From positions 124,001 through 188,000 of the forward strand of contig NZ_NESC01000004.1 in NCBI RefSeq assembly GCF_003063575.1: DNA of 64,000 bases. The letters run 5' to 3'. A program made the translations under genes and the position numbers. A model generated the notes under the pieces. That model saw only the letters and a list, made by a program, of their open reading frames with translations. It made no database searches and had not been told where the DNA came from. Source of the stretch: Limnohabitans sp. Jir72 (lineage in GTDB: Bacteria > Pseudomonadota > Gammaproteobacteria > Burkholderiales > Burkholderiaceae_C). The first letter of the stretch is position 1; the number at the start of each line of letters is the position of its first letter. Below, one piece after another: positions 1 to 8,941 of the stretch.

Positions 1-1255
1 GGTCGGGTGGCAAACCCAGCGTCCAGGCCACACCCAGTTCGCGGGCCTGGTTAAAAACCGAGTCGAGTTTGTAGATTTCGCTGGCGACCCACTGGGTCTT
101 GACGCGTTGCAGCTCGCTTTCGGTCACGCCCTGTGATGCCACTTTTTGCACTTGGGCGCGCAAGGCGGCTTCCAGCGCCTCGGTGGTCTGGCCTTTGGCA
201 GGTACGCCTTCGAGATAGAAAAATTGCGGACCTCGCCCCATCAGGCCGTTGTGCGCGCCCACGCTGTCGGCCAGGCGCTGCTCACCTTGGGTCAGGGCGC
301 GCTCCAGACGGGCGCCGCTGTAACCGTCCAGCACCGCAGCCAGCACGGTCAGGGCCAGCGCATCGTCGTGCTCTGGCGAGGGCTGCAAACTGGCCAGGCG
401 AGGCACCTTGAAGGCCAGCGCCACATAAGACTGCTCGGCAGGGGCCTTGAATTCAAAGCGGCGCAGCCCTTGCTGGGCGGGCTCTTGCTGGGGCTTGCGA
501 TCGGCCACGCTGCGCGAGGGGATCGCGCCGTAATACTGCTCAGCCAGGGCTTTGACCTGCACCGGGTCCACATCGCCCGCCACCACCACCACCGCGTTGC
601 CCGGCACGTACCAGTGGCGGTAAAAATCGCGCGCGTCTTGTGCCGTCATGGCGTCCAGATCGCTCATCCAGCCCACGATGGGGCGGCGATAGGGGGAAGC
701 GGTCAAAGAGGTGGCCGCGAGCATTTCGTGCAGCAAGGCCCGGGGGTTGTCCTCGGTGCGCAAGCGGCGCTCTTCCTTGACGACCTCCAGCTCTTTGGCA
801 AATTCCGCATCGGGCCACTGGTTGTTGGCAAAGCGGTCCGACTCCAGCCGCATCACGGCTTCCAGCTGGTGAGAGGGGATCTGCTGGTAGTAGCCCGTGT
901 AGTCCTTGGAGGTGAACGCGTTTTCGCGCCCGCCCAGTGCCGCCACGCGGCGCGAAAACTCTCCGGCGGGCAAAGTGGGCGTGCCTTTGAAGAGCATGTG
1001 TTCCAGCACATGGGCCACACCGCTGGTGCCGTCCACCTCGTCCATGGAGCCCACACGCACCCAGACCATGTGCACGGCTGTGGGCGCTCGGCGGTCTGGC
1101 TTGACCCACAAAGTCATGCCGTTGGCCAGTGTGTAGGTGTGCACTTGCGCAGCAGGCGTGGCCGCAGCAGCCGCAGGGGCCTGTGCAAAGGTGGTCAAAG
1201 ACGCGCCCAAAAGAACGGCCAGCCAGGAAATTCCCAAGAGAAAGTTCGGTTTCAT
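1..1255 (-). CDS. M16 family zinc metallopeptidase, exported (partial, C-terminus beyond left edge)
   Basis: Insulinase/pitrilysin-type (M16) zinc peptidase acting outside the cytoplasm. The start is an ATG at 1253-1255, followed by a clear signal peptide (MKPNFLLGISWLAVLLGA, ending near Ala-Gln-Ala at residue 26). The inverted zinc motif HVLEH sits at about residues 82-86, and the downstream acidic stretch ELEVVKEERR fits the third zinc ligand region. About 418 residues are visible; the rest of the second M16 domain lies off the left edge. In Burkholderiales such genes often come as tandem M16 pairs beside ftsY (known pattern), so a second copy may follow outside. It is divergent from ftsY with only 28 bp between starts. 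Substrate unknown. Confidence 0.9.
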   Translation of the reverse strand, partial: MKPNFLLGISWLAVLLGASLTTFAQAPAAAAATPAAQVHTYTLANGMTLWVKPDRRAPTAVHMVWVRVGSMDEVDGTSGVAHVLEHMLFKGTPTLPAGEFSRRVAALGGRENAFTSKDYTGYYQQIPSHQLEAVMRLESDRFANNQWPDAEFAKELEVVKEERRLRTEDNPRALLHEMLAATSLTASPYRRPIVGWMSDLDAMTAQDARDFYRHWYVPGNAVVVVAGDVDPVQVKALAEQYYGAIPSRSVADRKPQQEPAQQGLRRFEFKAPAEQSYVALAFKVPRLASLQPSPEHDDALALTVLAAVLDGYSGARLERALTQGEQRLADSVGAHNGLMGRGPQFFYLEGVPAKGQTTEALEAALRAQVQKVASQGVTESELQRVKTQWVASEIYKLDSVFNQARELGVAWTLGLPPD

Positions 1256-1283
1256 AGAATGCATGATCCTTCAAATCCACACC

Positions 1284-2309
1284 ATGTTCAGTTTCTTCAG
1301 CAAAAAGTCCCCGCCAGAGCAGGCGAAAATACCCCCGCCAGCCGCCGCTGCAGCCGTCAACACAGCGCCCGCTGCAGAGCCCGTGGCCGAGCCAGCGCCT
1401 GCCGCACCCGCGCGCCAGGGCTGGCTGGACCGCCTGAAAAACGGCCTGCGCAAGACCGGCTCCAACATCGCCACGGTGTTCACCGGCACACGCATCGACG
1501 ACGAACTCTACGAAGAGCTCGAAACCGCCTTGCTCATGGCCGACACCGGCGTCAAAGCGACCGAGCACCTGCTGCAAGACCTGAAGCGTCGCGTCAAAGA
1601 AGCCAAGGCCACCGAGCCCGCCCAAGTCAAAGGTCTGCTGGCCGAGGCCATTGCCGATTTGCTGAAAGTCTTGCAAAAACCGCTGGAGATCGGCGCACAC
1701 CACCCCACGGTGATCATGGTCGCTGGGGTCAACGGGGCGGGCAAAACCACATCCATCGGCAAACTCACCAAACACCTGGCCGATGACGGCCTGAGCGTCT
1801 TGCTGGCCGCAGCCGACACATTTCGGGCAGCGGCGCGCGAGCAGCTGGCCGTTTGGGCGGACCGCAACACGGTAGAGATCGTCAGCCAAGAAGGCGGCGA
1901 CCCAGCCGCCGTGAGCTTTGACGCCGTGACCGCAGGCCGCGCCCGTGGCCGCGATGTGGTCTTGGTGGACACCGCAGGCCGCCTGCCGACCCAGCTGCAC
2001 CTGATGCAAGAGCTGGGCAAGATCAAGCGCGTGGTGCAAAAGGCCGAGGCCAGCGCACCGCACGAGGTCTTGCTGGTGATTGACGGCAACACGGGCCAAA
2101 ACGCGCTGGCCCAAGTGAAGGCTTTTGACGACACCCTGGGCCTGACGGGCCTGATCGTGACCAAGCTGGACGGCACGGCCAAGGGCGGCGTGCTGTGCGC
2201 CATTGCCCGCGAAAAACCCATCCCGGTGTATTTCATCGGCGTGGGCGAAAAACTGGAAGACCTCGAAACTTTTGACGCCCGCGAATTCGCGCAGGCCCTG
2301 CTGAGCTGA
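1284..2309 (+). CDS. ftsY: Signal recognition particle receptor FtsY
   Basis: SRP receptor GTPase that docks SRP-ribosome complexes at the inner membrane for cotranslational insertion. It is 341 aa, starting MFSFFSKKSPPEQ with a short Ala/Pro-rich acidic-poor leader before the N domain. The G domain shows the P-loop GVNGAGKTTSIGKL near residue 148, DTAGRLPTQ (G3) and TKLDGTAKGG (G4). An in-frame ATG at 1263 could add seven residues; 1284 was chosen because it gives the usual MFSFF-like start. The gene is followed after 4 bp by selD, so the two are almost certainly cotranscribed. Confidence 0.96.
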   Translation: MFSFFSKKSPPEQAKIPPPAAAAAVNTAPAAEPVAEPAPAAPARQGWLDRLKNGLRKTGSNIATVFTGTRIDDELYEELETALLMADTGVKATEHLLQDLKRRVKEAKATEPAQVKGLLAEAIADLLKVLQKPLEIGAHHPTVIMVAGVNGAGKTTSIGKLTKHLADDGLSVLLAAADTFRAAAREQLAVWADRNTVEIVSQEGGDPAAVSFDAVTAGRARGRDVVLVDTAGRLPTQLHLMQELGKIKRVVQKAEASAPHEVLLVIDGNTGQNALAQVKAFDDTLGLTGLIVTKLDGTAKGGVLCAIAREKPIPVYFIGVGEKLEDLETFDAREFAQALLS

Positions 2310-2313
2310 ACCC

Positions 2314-3375
2314 ATGACCACCACCGAAACCCGATCCGAACCGCGTTTGACCTCCCTCTCGCACGGGGGCGGTTGCGGCTGCAAGATTGCACCCGGCGTG
2401 CTGTCTGACATCCTCAAAAGCACCCATGCGATGCCCTTGCCCAAGGAACTGCTGGTGGGCATCGAGACGGCCGACGACGCGGCGGTTTACAAGCTCAACG
2501 ACGAGCAGGCCCTGATCGCGACCACCGACTTTTTCATGCCCATCGTGGACGACCCCTTCGACTTTGGCCGCATTGCCGCGACCAATGCCATCAGCGATGT
2601 CTACGCCATGGGGGGCACGCCCATCATGGCGCTGGCCTTGGTGGGCATGCCCATCAACGTGCTGTCCACCCACACCATTGGCCGCATCCTCGAAGGCGGT
2701 GCCAGCGTCTGCCAAGCCGCAGGCATCCCGATCGCGGGCGGGCACACCATCGACTCGGTGGAGCCCATTTATGGCTTGGTGGCCTTGGGTCTGGTCCACC
2801 CCAGCCGCATCAAGCGCAATGCAGATGCTCGGCCAGGCGATGTTCTGGTGCTGGGCAAACCGCTGGGCGTCGGCGTGCTGTCGGCGGCCCTGAAAAAGAA
2901 CGCCCTGCCTGCCGAGGGCTATGCCCAAATGATCGCCACCACCACCCGCTTGAACACTCCAGGCCCCGATTTAGCTGCCCTGCCAGGTGTGCATGCGCTC
3001 ACCGACGTGACAGGCTTTGGTTTGGCGGGCCATGCACTTGAAATGGCCCGTGGCAGCGGCTGCACGGTCCAGATCGACTGGTCCAAGGTGCCCTTGCTGA
3101 CGGGCGTGCGCGAGCTGGCCGCCCAAGGGATGGTGACCGGTGCTTCTGGCCGCAACTGGGCCGGCTATGGCCAAGATGTCCAGCTGCCTGCTGGCTTTGC
3201 GGCCCCTGACCAAGCCCTGCTGACCGACCCCCAAACCAGCGGTGGCCTGCTGGTGGCCTGCAGCCCGGACAGCTTAGACGAGGTGCTGGCCACCTTCGCC
3301 CGCTACGGCTTTGACCAGGCGGCGGTGCTGGGCCGGGTGGTCGAAGGCCACGCTGGCTTGGTGATCCAAGACTGA
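2314..3375 (+). CDS. selD: Selenide, water dikinase SelD
   Basis: Makes selenophosphate from selenide and ATP, the selenium donor for selenocysteine and 2-selenouridine tRNA. It is 353 aa, close to family length. The N-terminal active-site loop GGGCGCK contains Cys21 and Lys24, the pair equivalent to Cys17/Lys20 of E. coli SelD, so this is a cysteine form, not a selenoprotein. AIRS-type kinase motifs follow (DFFMPIVDDPFDFGRIAA; TDVTGFGLAGHALEMA; DPQTSGGLLV). It starts 4 bp after ftsY. No selA, selB, selC or selU is in the window, so the downstream use of selenophosphate cannot be told. Confidence 0.96.
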   Translation: MTTTETRSEPRLTSLSHGGGCGCKIAPGVLSDILKSTHAMPLPKELLVGIETADDAAVYKLNDEQALIATTDFFMPIVDDPFDFGRIAATNAISDVYAMGGTPIMALALVGMPINVLSTHTIGRILEGGASVCQAAGIPIAGGHTIDSVEPIYGLVALGLVHPSRIKRNADARPGDVLVLGKPLGVGVLSAALKKNALPAEGYAQMIATTTRLNTPGPDLAALPGVHALTDVTGFGLAGHALEMARGSGCTVQIDWSKVPLLTGVRELAAQGMVTGASGRNWAGYGQDVQLPAGFAAPDQALLTDPQTSGGLLVACSPDSLDEVLATFARYGFDQAAVLGRVVEGHAGLVIQD

Positions 3376-3420
3376 ACGACCTACCTGTTACACCTGCACA
3401 CGGCTTCCGTGTTCAGGGTA

Positions 3421-3447
3421 TTAGCACTCACACCCAGGGAGTGCTAA
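3421..3447 (+). promoter_or_regulatory. CIRCE operator (HrcA binding site) upstream of rpoH
   Basis: A perfect inverted repeat with arms TTAGCACTC and GAGTGCTAA separated by exactly 9 bases matches the canonical CIRCE element base for base. It ends 27 bases before the rpoH ATG and lies between selD and rpoH. CIRCE is the known target of the heat-shock repressor HrcA; here it would put the sigma-32 gene under HrcA control. Whether it acts as DNA operator or also as a 5'UTR hairpin depends on where transcription starts, which I cannot fix. Confidence 0.93.
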
Positions 3448-3474
3448 TATGGGTGGATTAAAAGGAGTTCTGGT

Positions 3475-4407
3475 ATGACCACTCAAACCATTTCCCCGGC
3501 CACCGCGATGACACTGGGCAACCCATGGGCCGTGGTGCCCTCGCTGGGTCACCTGGACGCGTACATCTCAGCGGTCAACCGCATGCCCATGCTCACGCTT
3601 GAGGAAGAGCAAGAAGCCGCCCGCCAACTCAATGCCAACGACGATTTGGAAGCCGCCCGCAAACTGGTGCTCTCGCACCTGCGCTTGGTCGTGTCCGTGT
3701 CACGCCAATACCTGGGCTATGGCCTGCCCCACGGCGACCTGATCCAGGAAGGCAATGTGGGCCTGATGAAGGCCGTCAAGCGTTTCGACCCCGACCAAGG
3801 CGTGCGCCTGGTCAGCTACGCGCTGCACTGGATCAAGGCCGAAATCCACGAGTACATCCTGAAAAACTGGCGCATGGTCAAGGTCGCCACGACCAAGGCC
3901 CAGCGCAAGCTGTTTTTCAACCTGCGCTCGATGAAGCAAGGCTTCAAGGCCGAGGCCGAAAGCGGCACGCACCGCGATACGCTGACGCCCGAGCAGATTG
4001 ACGTGATGGCACATGACCTCAACGTCAAGCGCGAAGAAGTCATGGAGATGGAAATGCGCATGTCCGGTGGTGACGTGCTGCTGGACCCAGCCCCCTCGGA
4101 CGATGGCGAACAGGCCTTTGGCCCGATTGCTTACTTGGCCGATGCCAGCCACGAGCCCACTGCCATGATCGAAGCGCACCAGCGCGATGTGATGGCCAGC
4201 GATGGACTGGCGGCCGCGCTGAACGCCTTGGACGAACGCAGTCGCCGCATCGTGGAAGAGCGCTGGCTCAAGGTCAACGACAACGGCTCGGGCGGCATGA
4301 CGCTGCACGACCTGGCGGCCGAATACGGCGTGAGCGCTGAACGCATCCGCCAGATCGAAGTCGCGGCCATGAAAAAGATGAAAAAGGCGCTTGTCGAGTT
4401 CGCCTAA
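3475..4407 (+). CDS. rpoH: RNA polymerase heat-shock sigma factor RpoH (sigma-32)
   Basis: Directs RNA polymerase to heat-shock promoters. It is 310 aa, with region 2 (DLIQEGNVGLMKAVKRFDP, then the -10 reading helix VSYALHWIKAEIHEYI) and the RpoH-specific box QRKLFFNLR. A C-terminal region 4 helix-turn-helix follows (LHDLAAEYGVSAERIRQIE). The start is set by a strong AAAAGGAG ribosome site 6 bases before the ATG. It is preceded by a perfect CIRCE element and closed by a strong hairpin terminator. Gene order ftsY-selD-rpoH recalls the ftsYEX-rpoH order of enteric bacteria with selD in place of ftsEX. Confidence 0.97.
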   Translation: MTTQTISPATAMTLGNPWAVVPSLGHLDAYISAVNRMPMLTLEEEQEAARQLNANDDLEAARKLVLSHLRLVVSVSRQYLGYGLPHGDLIQEGNVGLMKAVKRFDPDQGVRLVSYALHWIKAEIHEYILKNWRMVKVATTKAQRKLFFNLRSMKQGFKAEAESGTHRDTLTPEQIDVMAHDLNVKREEVMEMEMRMSGGDVLLDPAPSDDGEQAFGPIAYLADASHEPTAMIEAHQRDVMASDGLAAALNALDERSRRIVEERWLKVNDNGSGGMTLHDLAAEYGVSAERIRQIEVAAMKKMKKALVEFA

Positions 4408-4430
4408 ACGCACTGGCAAACACCCCCCTT

Positions 4431-4456
4431 ACCCGGCCATGGCCGGGTATTTTTTT
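4431..4456 (+). terminator. Rho-independent terminator after rpoH
   Basis: Perfect stem ACCCGGCC/GGCCGGGT (self-complementary around ATG-less centre CCATGG) followed at once by a run of T residues, 23 bases after the rpoH stop codon. It separates rpoH from the next plus-strand gene. Confidence 0.92.
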
Positions 4457-4545
4457 GGCAGACCCTGCACGCACAACGTACCGTCACAAGGCATATTGGC
4501 GCTGCGCTAAAGTGGCAGCTGTTGAGATGTTCTGGAGATCCCTTG

Positions 4546-5541
4546 ATGCGCTTGCAAACTTTGTCCCCTCTTTCCCGCCGATCCTTGTTGAGCGCTGCTG
4601 CCCTGGCCTTGTGCCTGACCAGTCATTTGGCGCAAGCCGCTGCCGACTGGCCCAGCCAGACCATCAAGCTGGTGGTCGGCTTTCCGGCCGGTTCCAGCCC
4701 TGACTTGACGGCACGTGCGCTGGCGGAACCTTTGGGCAAAGCCCTGGGGCAGACCGTGATCGTCGAAAACAAGGTGGGCGCAGGTGGCAACATTGCGGCC
4801 GACCATGTGGCCAAGTCCACCGATGGCCACACCTTGGGTCTGATGATCAACGGCAACATGACGATCGCCCGCATCCTCAACCCCAAGGTGACGTACGACC
4901 CCTTGAAAGACTTGGCCCCGGTGAGCCTGATTGGGACCGCGCCATTGCTGCTGGCAGCGCCCGCCGATGCGCCAGGCACCTCACCCGCGCAATGGCTGGC
5001 CCACGCCCGGCAAAGCGGCAACAAACTGAGCTATGGCTCCCCCGGCGTGGGCACCGTGGCACATCTGGGCATGGAGTTGCTCAAAACGCAAGCGGGCATC
5101 GACCCGGTGCATGTGCCCTACCCCGGCAACCCGCAAATCATGAACGCCATGATGGGCGGGCAAATCCAGTTGGCGCTGCTGCCACCTGCCATGGCCTTGA
5201 CCCAGGTGCGTGCAGGCAAGCTGCGTGCAATAGGCACCACCAGCGCAGGCCGCAGCACGCTCGCGCCCGATGTGGCCAGCCTGGCCGAGGTCGGTGTGAA
5301 AAACTACCAGCAGGAAATCTGGAATGCCGTGGCGGCCCCCGCCTCAATGCCGCCTGCCGTGCTGAACAAACTGTCGGCCATCGTCAGCGAAATCGTGCGC
5401 TCGCCCGACATGCGCTCGCACATGTTCCAGCAAGGCTGGCAGGTGGTGGGCTCATCGCCCGAGGGTTTGCGCAACCGCATTCAAGCCGACACCAAGGCGC
5501 TGGGCGACATCATCGTGCGCCAAAAAATCCAGATCAATTGA
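4546..5541 (+). CDS. Bug/TctC-family periplasmic substrate-binding protein
   Basis: Extracytoplasmic solute receptor of the Bug (Bordetella uptake gene) family, which feeds tripartite tricarboxylate-type transporters. It is 331 aa. The start MRLQTLSPLSRRSLLSA has a GGAG motif about 8 bases upstream and an Arg-Arg-containing signal peptide cleaved near HLAQA-AADWP. The family hallmark WPSQTIKLVVGFPAG near residue 34 and the ENKVGAGGNIAAD stretch are visible. No membrane components (tctA/tctB) are adjacent, as is usual for the many orphan Bug genes in Burkholderiales. The ligand, typically a carboxylate, cannot be read from sequence. Confidence 0.93.
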   Translation: MRLQTLSPLSRRSLLSAAALALCLTSHLAQAAADWPSQTIKLVVGFPAGSSPDLTARALAEPLGKALGQTVIVENKVGAGGNIAADHVAKSTDGHTLGLMINGNMTIARILNPKVTYDPLKDLAPVSLIGTAPLLLAAPADAPGTSPAQWLAHARQSGNKLSYGSPGVGTVAHLGMELLKTQAGIDPVHVPYPGNPQIMNAMMGGQIQLALLPPAMALTQVRAGKLRAIGTTSAGRSTLAPDVASLAEVGVKNYQQEIWNAVAAPASMPPAVLNKLSAIVSEIVRSPDMRSHMFQQGWQVVGSSPEGLRNRIQADTKALGDIIVRQKIQIN

Positions 5542-5579
5542 TCCGGCCGGGGCACCTGCGCCCCGACACTCAGCTGGCG

Positions 5580-6170
5580 TCACTTGAGCAAGATCTTGAC
5601 GTCTTCGGCGAGCGCCGCTGCGCCGCTGCCATAGCGGTTGTACAGGCGCACCCGGCCTTGCGGGTCGAAGGTGTAACTCCCCGCCGAGTGGTCCATGGTG
5701 TAGCTGGTGGACGTTTTGCCATCGACCTTCTTGTAGTAAATCTTGAAGTCTTTGGTGACCTTGGCCAGCTGCTCGGGCGTGCTGGCCCGCAAAGCCACAA
5801 AGCTCGGATCAAAGTTGGCCATGTAGGACTTGAGCAGCTCAGGCGTATCGCGGTCCGGGTCCACCGTGATGAACACGCCTTGCAGACGTTCACCGCCCTT
5901 GCCCAGCAGGCGTTTGACCTCGGCCAGCTCCTGCATGGAGGTCGGGCACACATCGGGGCATTGGGTGTAGCCAAAAAACACAATCACGACCTTGCTGGCA
6001 AAGTCCTTAAGCGTGCGCAACTGCCCGTTTTGGTCTGCCAGCTCCCAGCCCTGAGCATATTCAGCGCCCGAGATGTCCACACCGCGAAAAGCGGGCTTAT
6101 CCTGCCCACAAGCGCCTAGCGCCAGCAAGGCCACTGAGCTCAGTCCAGCGAGCCATTGACGTTTGTTCAT
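5580..6170 (-). CDS. SCO1/SenC copper chaperone lipoprotein for cytochrome oxidase
   Basis: Thioredoxin-fold copper chaperone that helps load the CuA site of cytochrome oxidase subunit II. It is 196 aa from the start MNKRQWLAGLSS, with a lipoprotein signal whose lipobox is LALGAC (Cys near residue 21). Copper ligands are visible: CPDVC and the distal His in TMDHSAGSYTF. It is the last gene of the oxidase cluster, 7 bp after ctaB, which fits its assembly role. A longer in-frame extension upstream (to 6212) overlaps ctaB and lacks a signal peptide, so it was rejected. Confidence 0.94.
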   Translation of the reverse strand: MNKRQWLAGLSSVALLALGACGQDKPAFRGVDISGAEYAQGWELADQNGQLRTLKDFASKVVIVFFGYTQCPDVCPTSMQELAEVKRLLGKGGERLQGVFITVDPDRDTPELLKSYMANFDPSFVALRASTPEQLAKVTKDFKIYYKKVDGKTSTSYTMDHSAGSYTFDPQGRVRLYNRYGSGAAALAEDVKILLK

Positions 6171-6177
6171 AGGATGC

Positions 6178-7062
6178 TCAAAAAAGGTAATGATCCACCA
6201 GCAGCGCGGCAAACAAAGCGCTCAGATGAATCAGGGAAAAACGGAACGTCTTGCGCGCCAATTCGTCGGAATAGACACGAAACAAGGCGACGGCGTAAGC
6301 GATGAAGCCGATACTCAAGACTGCGGCCACACCCAAGTAAAGCCAAGAGCTCATACCGTACACAAAGGGCATCAGGCAAGCGGCCATCAAAACCACCGTG
6401 TACAGCAGGATCTGCAAGCGGGTGAAGGCATTGCCATGCGTCACGGGCAGCATGGGCAGGCCCGACTTGCGATAGTCCTCCACGCGGTAGAGCGCCAACG
6501 CCCAGAAATGCGGCGGCGTCCACAAGAAGATGATGAGGAAAAGGATGAGCGCCTCGGGGCCCACTTCGCCCGTCATGGCAGCCCAGCCCAGCACCGGTGG
6601 CATGGCTCCGCTGGCACCGCCAATCACGATGTTTTGTGGCGTGAGCGGTTTGAGGATCACGGTGTAAACGATGGCGTAGCCCACAAAAGTGGCAAAGGTC
6701 AGCCACATGGTGAGTGGGTTGACCATCACGTACAAAATGGCAGAACCCAGCGTGCACAAAGCGGCTGAGAACAGCAAGGCCTGTCGATCGCTCAGCTCGC
6801 CTTTGGCGGTGGGACGCCAAGCGGTTCGCTTCATTTTCGAATCGATGGTTTTTTCCACCAAACAGTTGAAAGCTGCCGCCGCGCCGGCCACCAGCCAGAT
6901 GCCAACACAAGCCCACAAGCCCAAGAGCAACTCGGGCGCTCTGGGTGCACCGGGTACGGCCAGCACCATGCCAATCAGTGCGCAGAACACGATCAGTTGA
7001 ACCACACGGGGTTTGGTCAGCGCGTAATACTGGCGCCAAGCAGAAGAAGTCGCAGCAGTCAT
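6178..7062 (-). CDS. ctaB: Protoheme IX farnesyltransferase (heme O synthase)
   Basis: Integral membrane UbiA-family prenyltransferase that adds a farnesyl group to heme B, giving heme O, the first step to heme A. It is 294 aa with about nine hydrophobic segments. The prenyl-binding region includes KPRVVQL near the start and the conserved [12 protein letters not shown] stretch. Its ATG overlaps the ctaA stop by 4 bases (ATGA), indicating translational coupling with heme A synthase. Confidence 0.95.
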   Translation of the reverse strand: MTAATSSAWRQYYALTKPRVVQLIVFCALIGMVLAVPGAPRAPELLLGLWACVGIWLVAGAAAAFNCLVEKTIDSKMKRTAWRPTAKGELSDRQALLFSAALCTLGSAILYVMVNPLTMWLTFATFVGYAIVYTVILKPLTPQNIVIGGASGAMPPVLGWAAMTGEVGPEALILFLIIFLWTPPHFWALALYRVEDYRKSGLPMLPVTHGNAFTRLQILLYTVVLMAACLMPFVYGMSSWLYLGVAAVLSIGFIAYAVALFRVYSDELARKTFRFSLIHLSALFAALLVDHYLF

Positions 7063-8228
7063 GCAGCAGGCCTTGAATCAAGAGAAGAACGTTCACCTGC
7101 GCCATGGCGCGGTGAATCCACAGAATTAGCCGGGCGACTGATGCACAGCGCCCAAGTCAACACCAACACCAGCGCCGATGCGCCACCGGTGTGCAACACC
7201 GCAGCCACCAAAGGCCAGTCCAACACCACATTGCTCAGACCTGTGGCCAATTGCAAAGCGGCCAAAGTCAACAAGGCATGCGCCAATCGCTGCATGCCTG
7301 GGACCTGACGCAAACGCCAGCCCACAAAGACCAGCACCGTCAACACCCCCCATGCCGCACTGCGGTGAACGAAGTGGATGGTGGTCAATGCAGAAAAAGG
7401 CAAGATCTGACCCTCCACGGTATGACCCAGATCGCGCCACAGCGCAAAGCCCTGCCAGTTGAGCTCGGGCAACCAAGTGCCGTTGCAAGACGGAAAACCT
7501 GTGCACGCGAGCACCGCATAGTTGGTGCTCACCCAGCCGCCCAAAGCTATTTGCAGGCAAAGCAAGCCAAAGGCCAGCCATAGTCCACGGCGCAATGCAG
7601 GTGACACCGCAAAGCTTTGCCAACCGTCATACCGCACCGCCTGAGCGGCCAGCAAAGCCAGCAAGCCGATGCCAAACAGCAAATGTAAAGTCACGATGGC
7701 GGGAAACAGTTTCATGGTGACCGTCAAGGCACCGAAAGCGCCTTGCAGGCAGACCCATAACAAAGTGAACGTCGGCCAGGCAGGGTTCACAGCTTGCGCA
7801 GGGTCTCTTCGTCGCTGGTTCCAGGTCATCATCCCCAGACTCATGATCAAAACCCCCACACCAGTGGCCAGATAGCGGTGCACCATCTCGACCCAGGCTT
7901 TGCCATGCGTGACCGGGCCTGTGGGCATGGCCGATTGCGCGGCCTCGATGTGCACCTGAGCGCCCACCGGCGTGGCACTGCCGTAACAACCCGGCCAATC
8001 GGGACAGCCCAGACCCGAATCGGTCAACCGGGTGAATGCACCAAACAAAATCAGATCAAAGGTCAGAAACAAGGTCAGGATGGTCAAGGCCTGCAAACGG
8101 CGACCAGCAGGCGCATGGCGATGACGCCAGACCCACCAGCTCAGGGGGAGCAAGGCCAATGCCAGACCCGTAGCCATCACTTGGAGGATGGGGTTGAGGT
8201 TGTACAGATCTAACGTGCTCATGGGCAT
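7059..8228 (-). CDS. ctaA: Heme A synthase CtaA (COX15 family)
   Basis: Oxidises the C8 methyl of heme O to make heme A. It is 389 aa with eight predicted membrane segments. COX15-type motifs are visible: [21 protein letters not shown] near the first loop, then [14 protein letters not shown] carrying a heme-ligand His. A second Cys-containing loop is TGFPSCNG, with a His at [11 protein letters not shown]. The chosen ATG at 8228 overlaps the stop of the upstream gene by one base (TGATG); a second ATG two codons later (8222) is also possible. Coupled to ctaB by an ATGA overlap. Confidence 0.95.
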   Translation of the reverse strand: MPMSTLDLYNLNPILQVMATGLALALLPLSWWVWRHRHAPAGRRLQALTILTLFLTFDLILFGAFTRLTDSGLGCPDWPGCYGSATPVGAQVHIEAAQSAMPTGPVTHGKAWVEMVHRYLATGVGVLIMSLGMMTWNQRRRDPAQAVNPAWPTFTLLWVCLQGAFGALTVTMKLFPAIVTLHLLFGIGLLALLAAQAVRYDGWQSFAVSPALRRGLWLAFGLLCLQIALGGWVSTNYAVLACTGFPSCNGTWLPELNWQGFALWRDLGHTVEGQILPFSALTTIHFVHRSAAWGVLTVLVFVGWRLRQVPGMQRLAHALLTLAALQLATGLSNVVLDWPLVAAVLHTGGASALVLVLTWALCISRPANSVDSPRHGAGERSSLDSRPAA

Positions 8229-8941
8229 CAACGACCGGCCTGGTCCCAAGAGGCCGAGGCGCGCATCAAACGGTCCAAATCCTTCTTGGCTTTGGAGGCT
8301 CCGGCCACATCCATGTGCGCAGGAAAGCGCATCATGAAATGGCCCATGGGGTCGATCACGTACAAGTGGTCTTGCACAGCCTGTCCGGCGGCAGGACTCA
8401 GCCAAGCCTGGAGCACTGGTGCGTCCACACGCAGAACATGCGCTTGGCTCAAGGCGGGCAACAGTGTTGCATCCACAGGGGCCTCATCGGTCAGCACCCA
8501 CACGCGGTCTACGCGGTCTTTCTCCTTGCCCATGATTTCGCGCAATTGGCGCTGAAAGTACAGGTTTTCCTTGCAAGCATTTTTGCAATCGCCAGAGCCC
8601 ACTGCCACCAGCAGCCACTGCCCCTTGAGGCTCTTCAAGTCCACGGACTGCCCTTGCAAATTGAGTGCCGAGGCATCGGGCAAATCCACCTGAGGGGTGA
8701 TCAACTCCCCGTAATGCCGGCGCGCTTCGGGGCGCACCACGTAATAAGTGAAATACGAAGCGATGACCGGTGCCGCACACACCAACAGGAGGGCCAGCAT
8801 TTTCCAGCGACCTGAGTTTGTGCGCTGCGCGTCAGCTTGTGCAACCTCGCCGGGCCGCGGCAAGTCGTGCACCGTCATGCCCAAAGGTGCATCTGTCAGT
8901 TCATTTTTTTCGGCTTGCTTGGACAATTTGAAACCAGACAT
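8228..8941 (-). CDS. SCO-like membrane-anchored thioredoxin-fold protein of the oxidase cluster
   Basis: A 237 aa protein with a soluble N-terminal tail of about 45 residues, one transmembrane helix (MLALLLVCAAPVIASYFTYY) and a periplasmic domain. That domain resembles SCO/thioredoxin folds: LNLQGQSVDLKSLKGQWLLVAVGSG followed by a CKNAC motif at the position of the copper-binding CPDVC of SCO1, and a late YVIDPMGHFMMRF strand. It keeps two cysteines spaced CxxxC and His residues near the end. It lies between SURF1 and ctaA, overlapping SURF1 by 41 bases and ctaA by one. A role in CuA assembly or thiol reduction is inferred from fold and context only. Confidence 0.75.
   Translation of the reverse strand: MSGFKLSKQAEKNELTDAPLGMTVHDLPRPGEVAQADAQRTNSGRWKMLALLLVCAAPVIASYFTYYVVRPEARRHYGELITPQVDLPDASALNLQGQSVDLKSLKGQWLLVAVGSGDCKNACKENLYFQRQLREIMGKEKDRVDRVWVLTDEAPVDATLLPALSQAHVLRVDAPVLQAWLSPAAGQAVQDHLYVIDPMGHFMMRFPAHMDVAGASKAKKDLDRLMRASASWDQAGR

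Noticed and set aside
540..2462. 640-residue open frame on the minus strand
   Set aside because: It lies antisense to ftsY and out of frame over the M16 gene; the translation is low-complexity Gly/Ala/Arg/Gln with no recognisable domain, a high-GC shadow.
2314..3375. Selenoprotein form of SelD
   Set aside because: The active-site codons read Cys-Gly-Cys-Lys with no in-frame TGA, so it is a cysteine enzyme.
5542..5579. GC-rich inverted repeat (CGGGGC/GCCCCG) between the Bug gene and SCO1 as a terminator
   Set aside because: Short stem and no T-run on either strand; not convincing enough to list.
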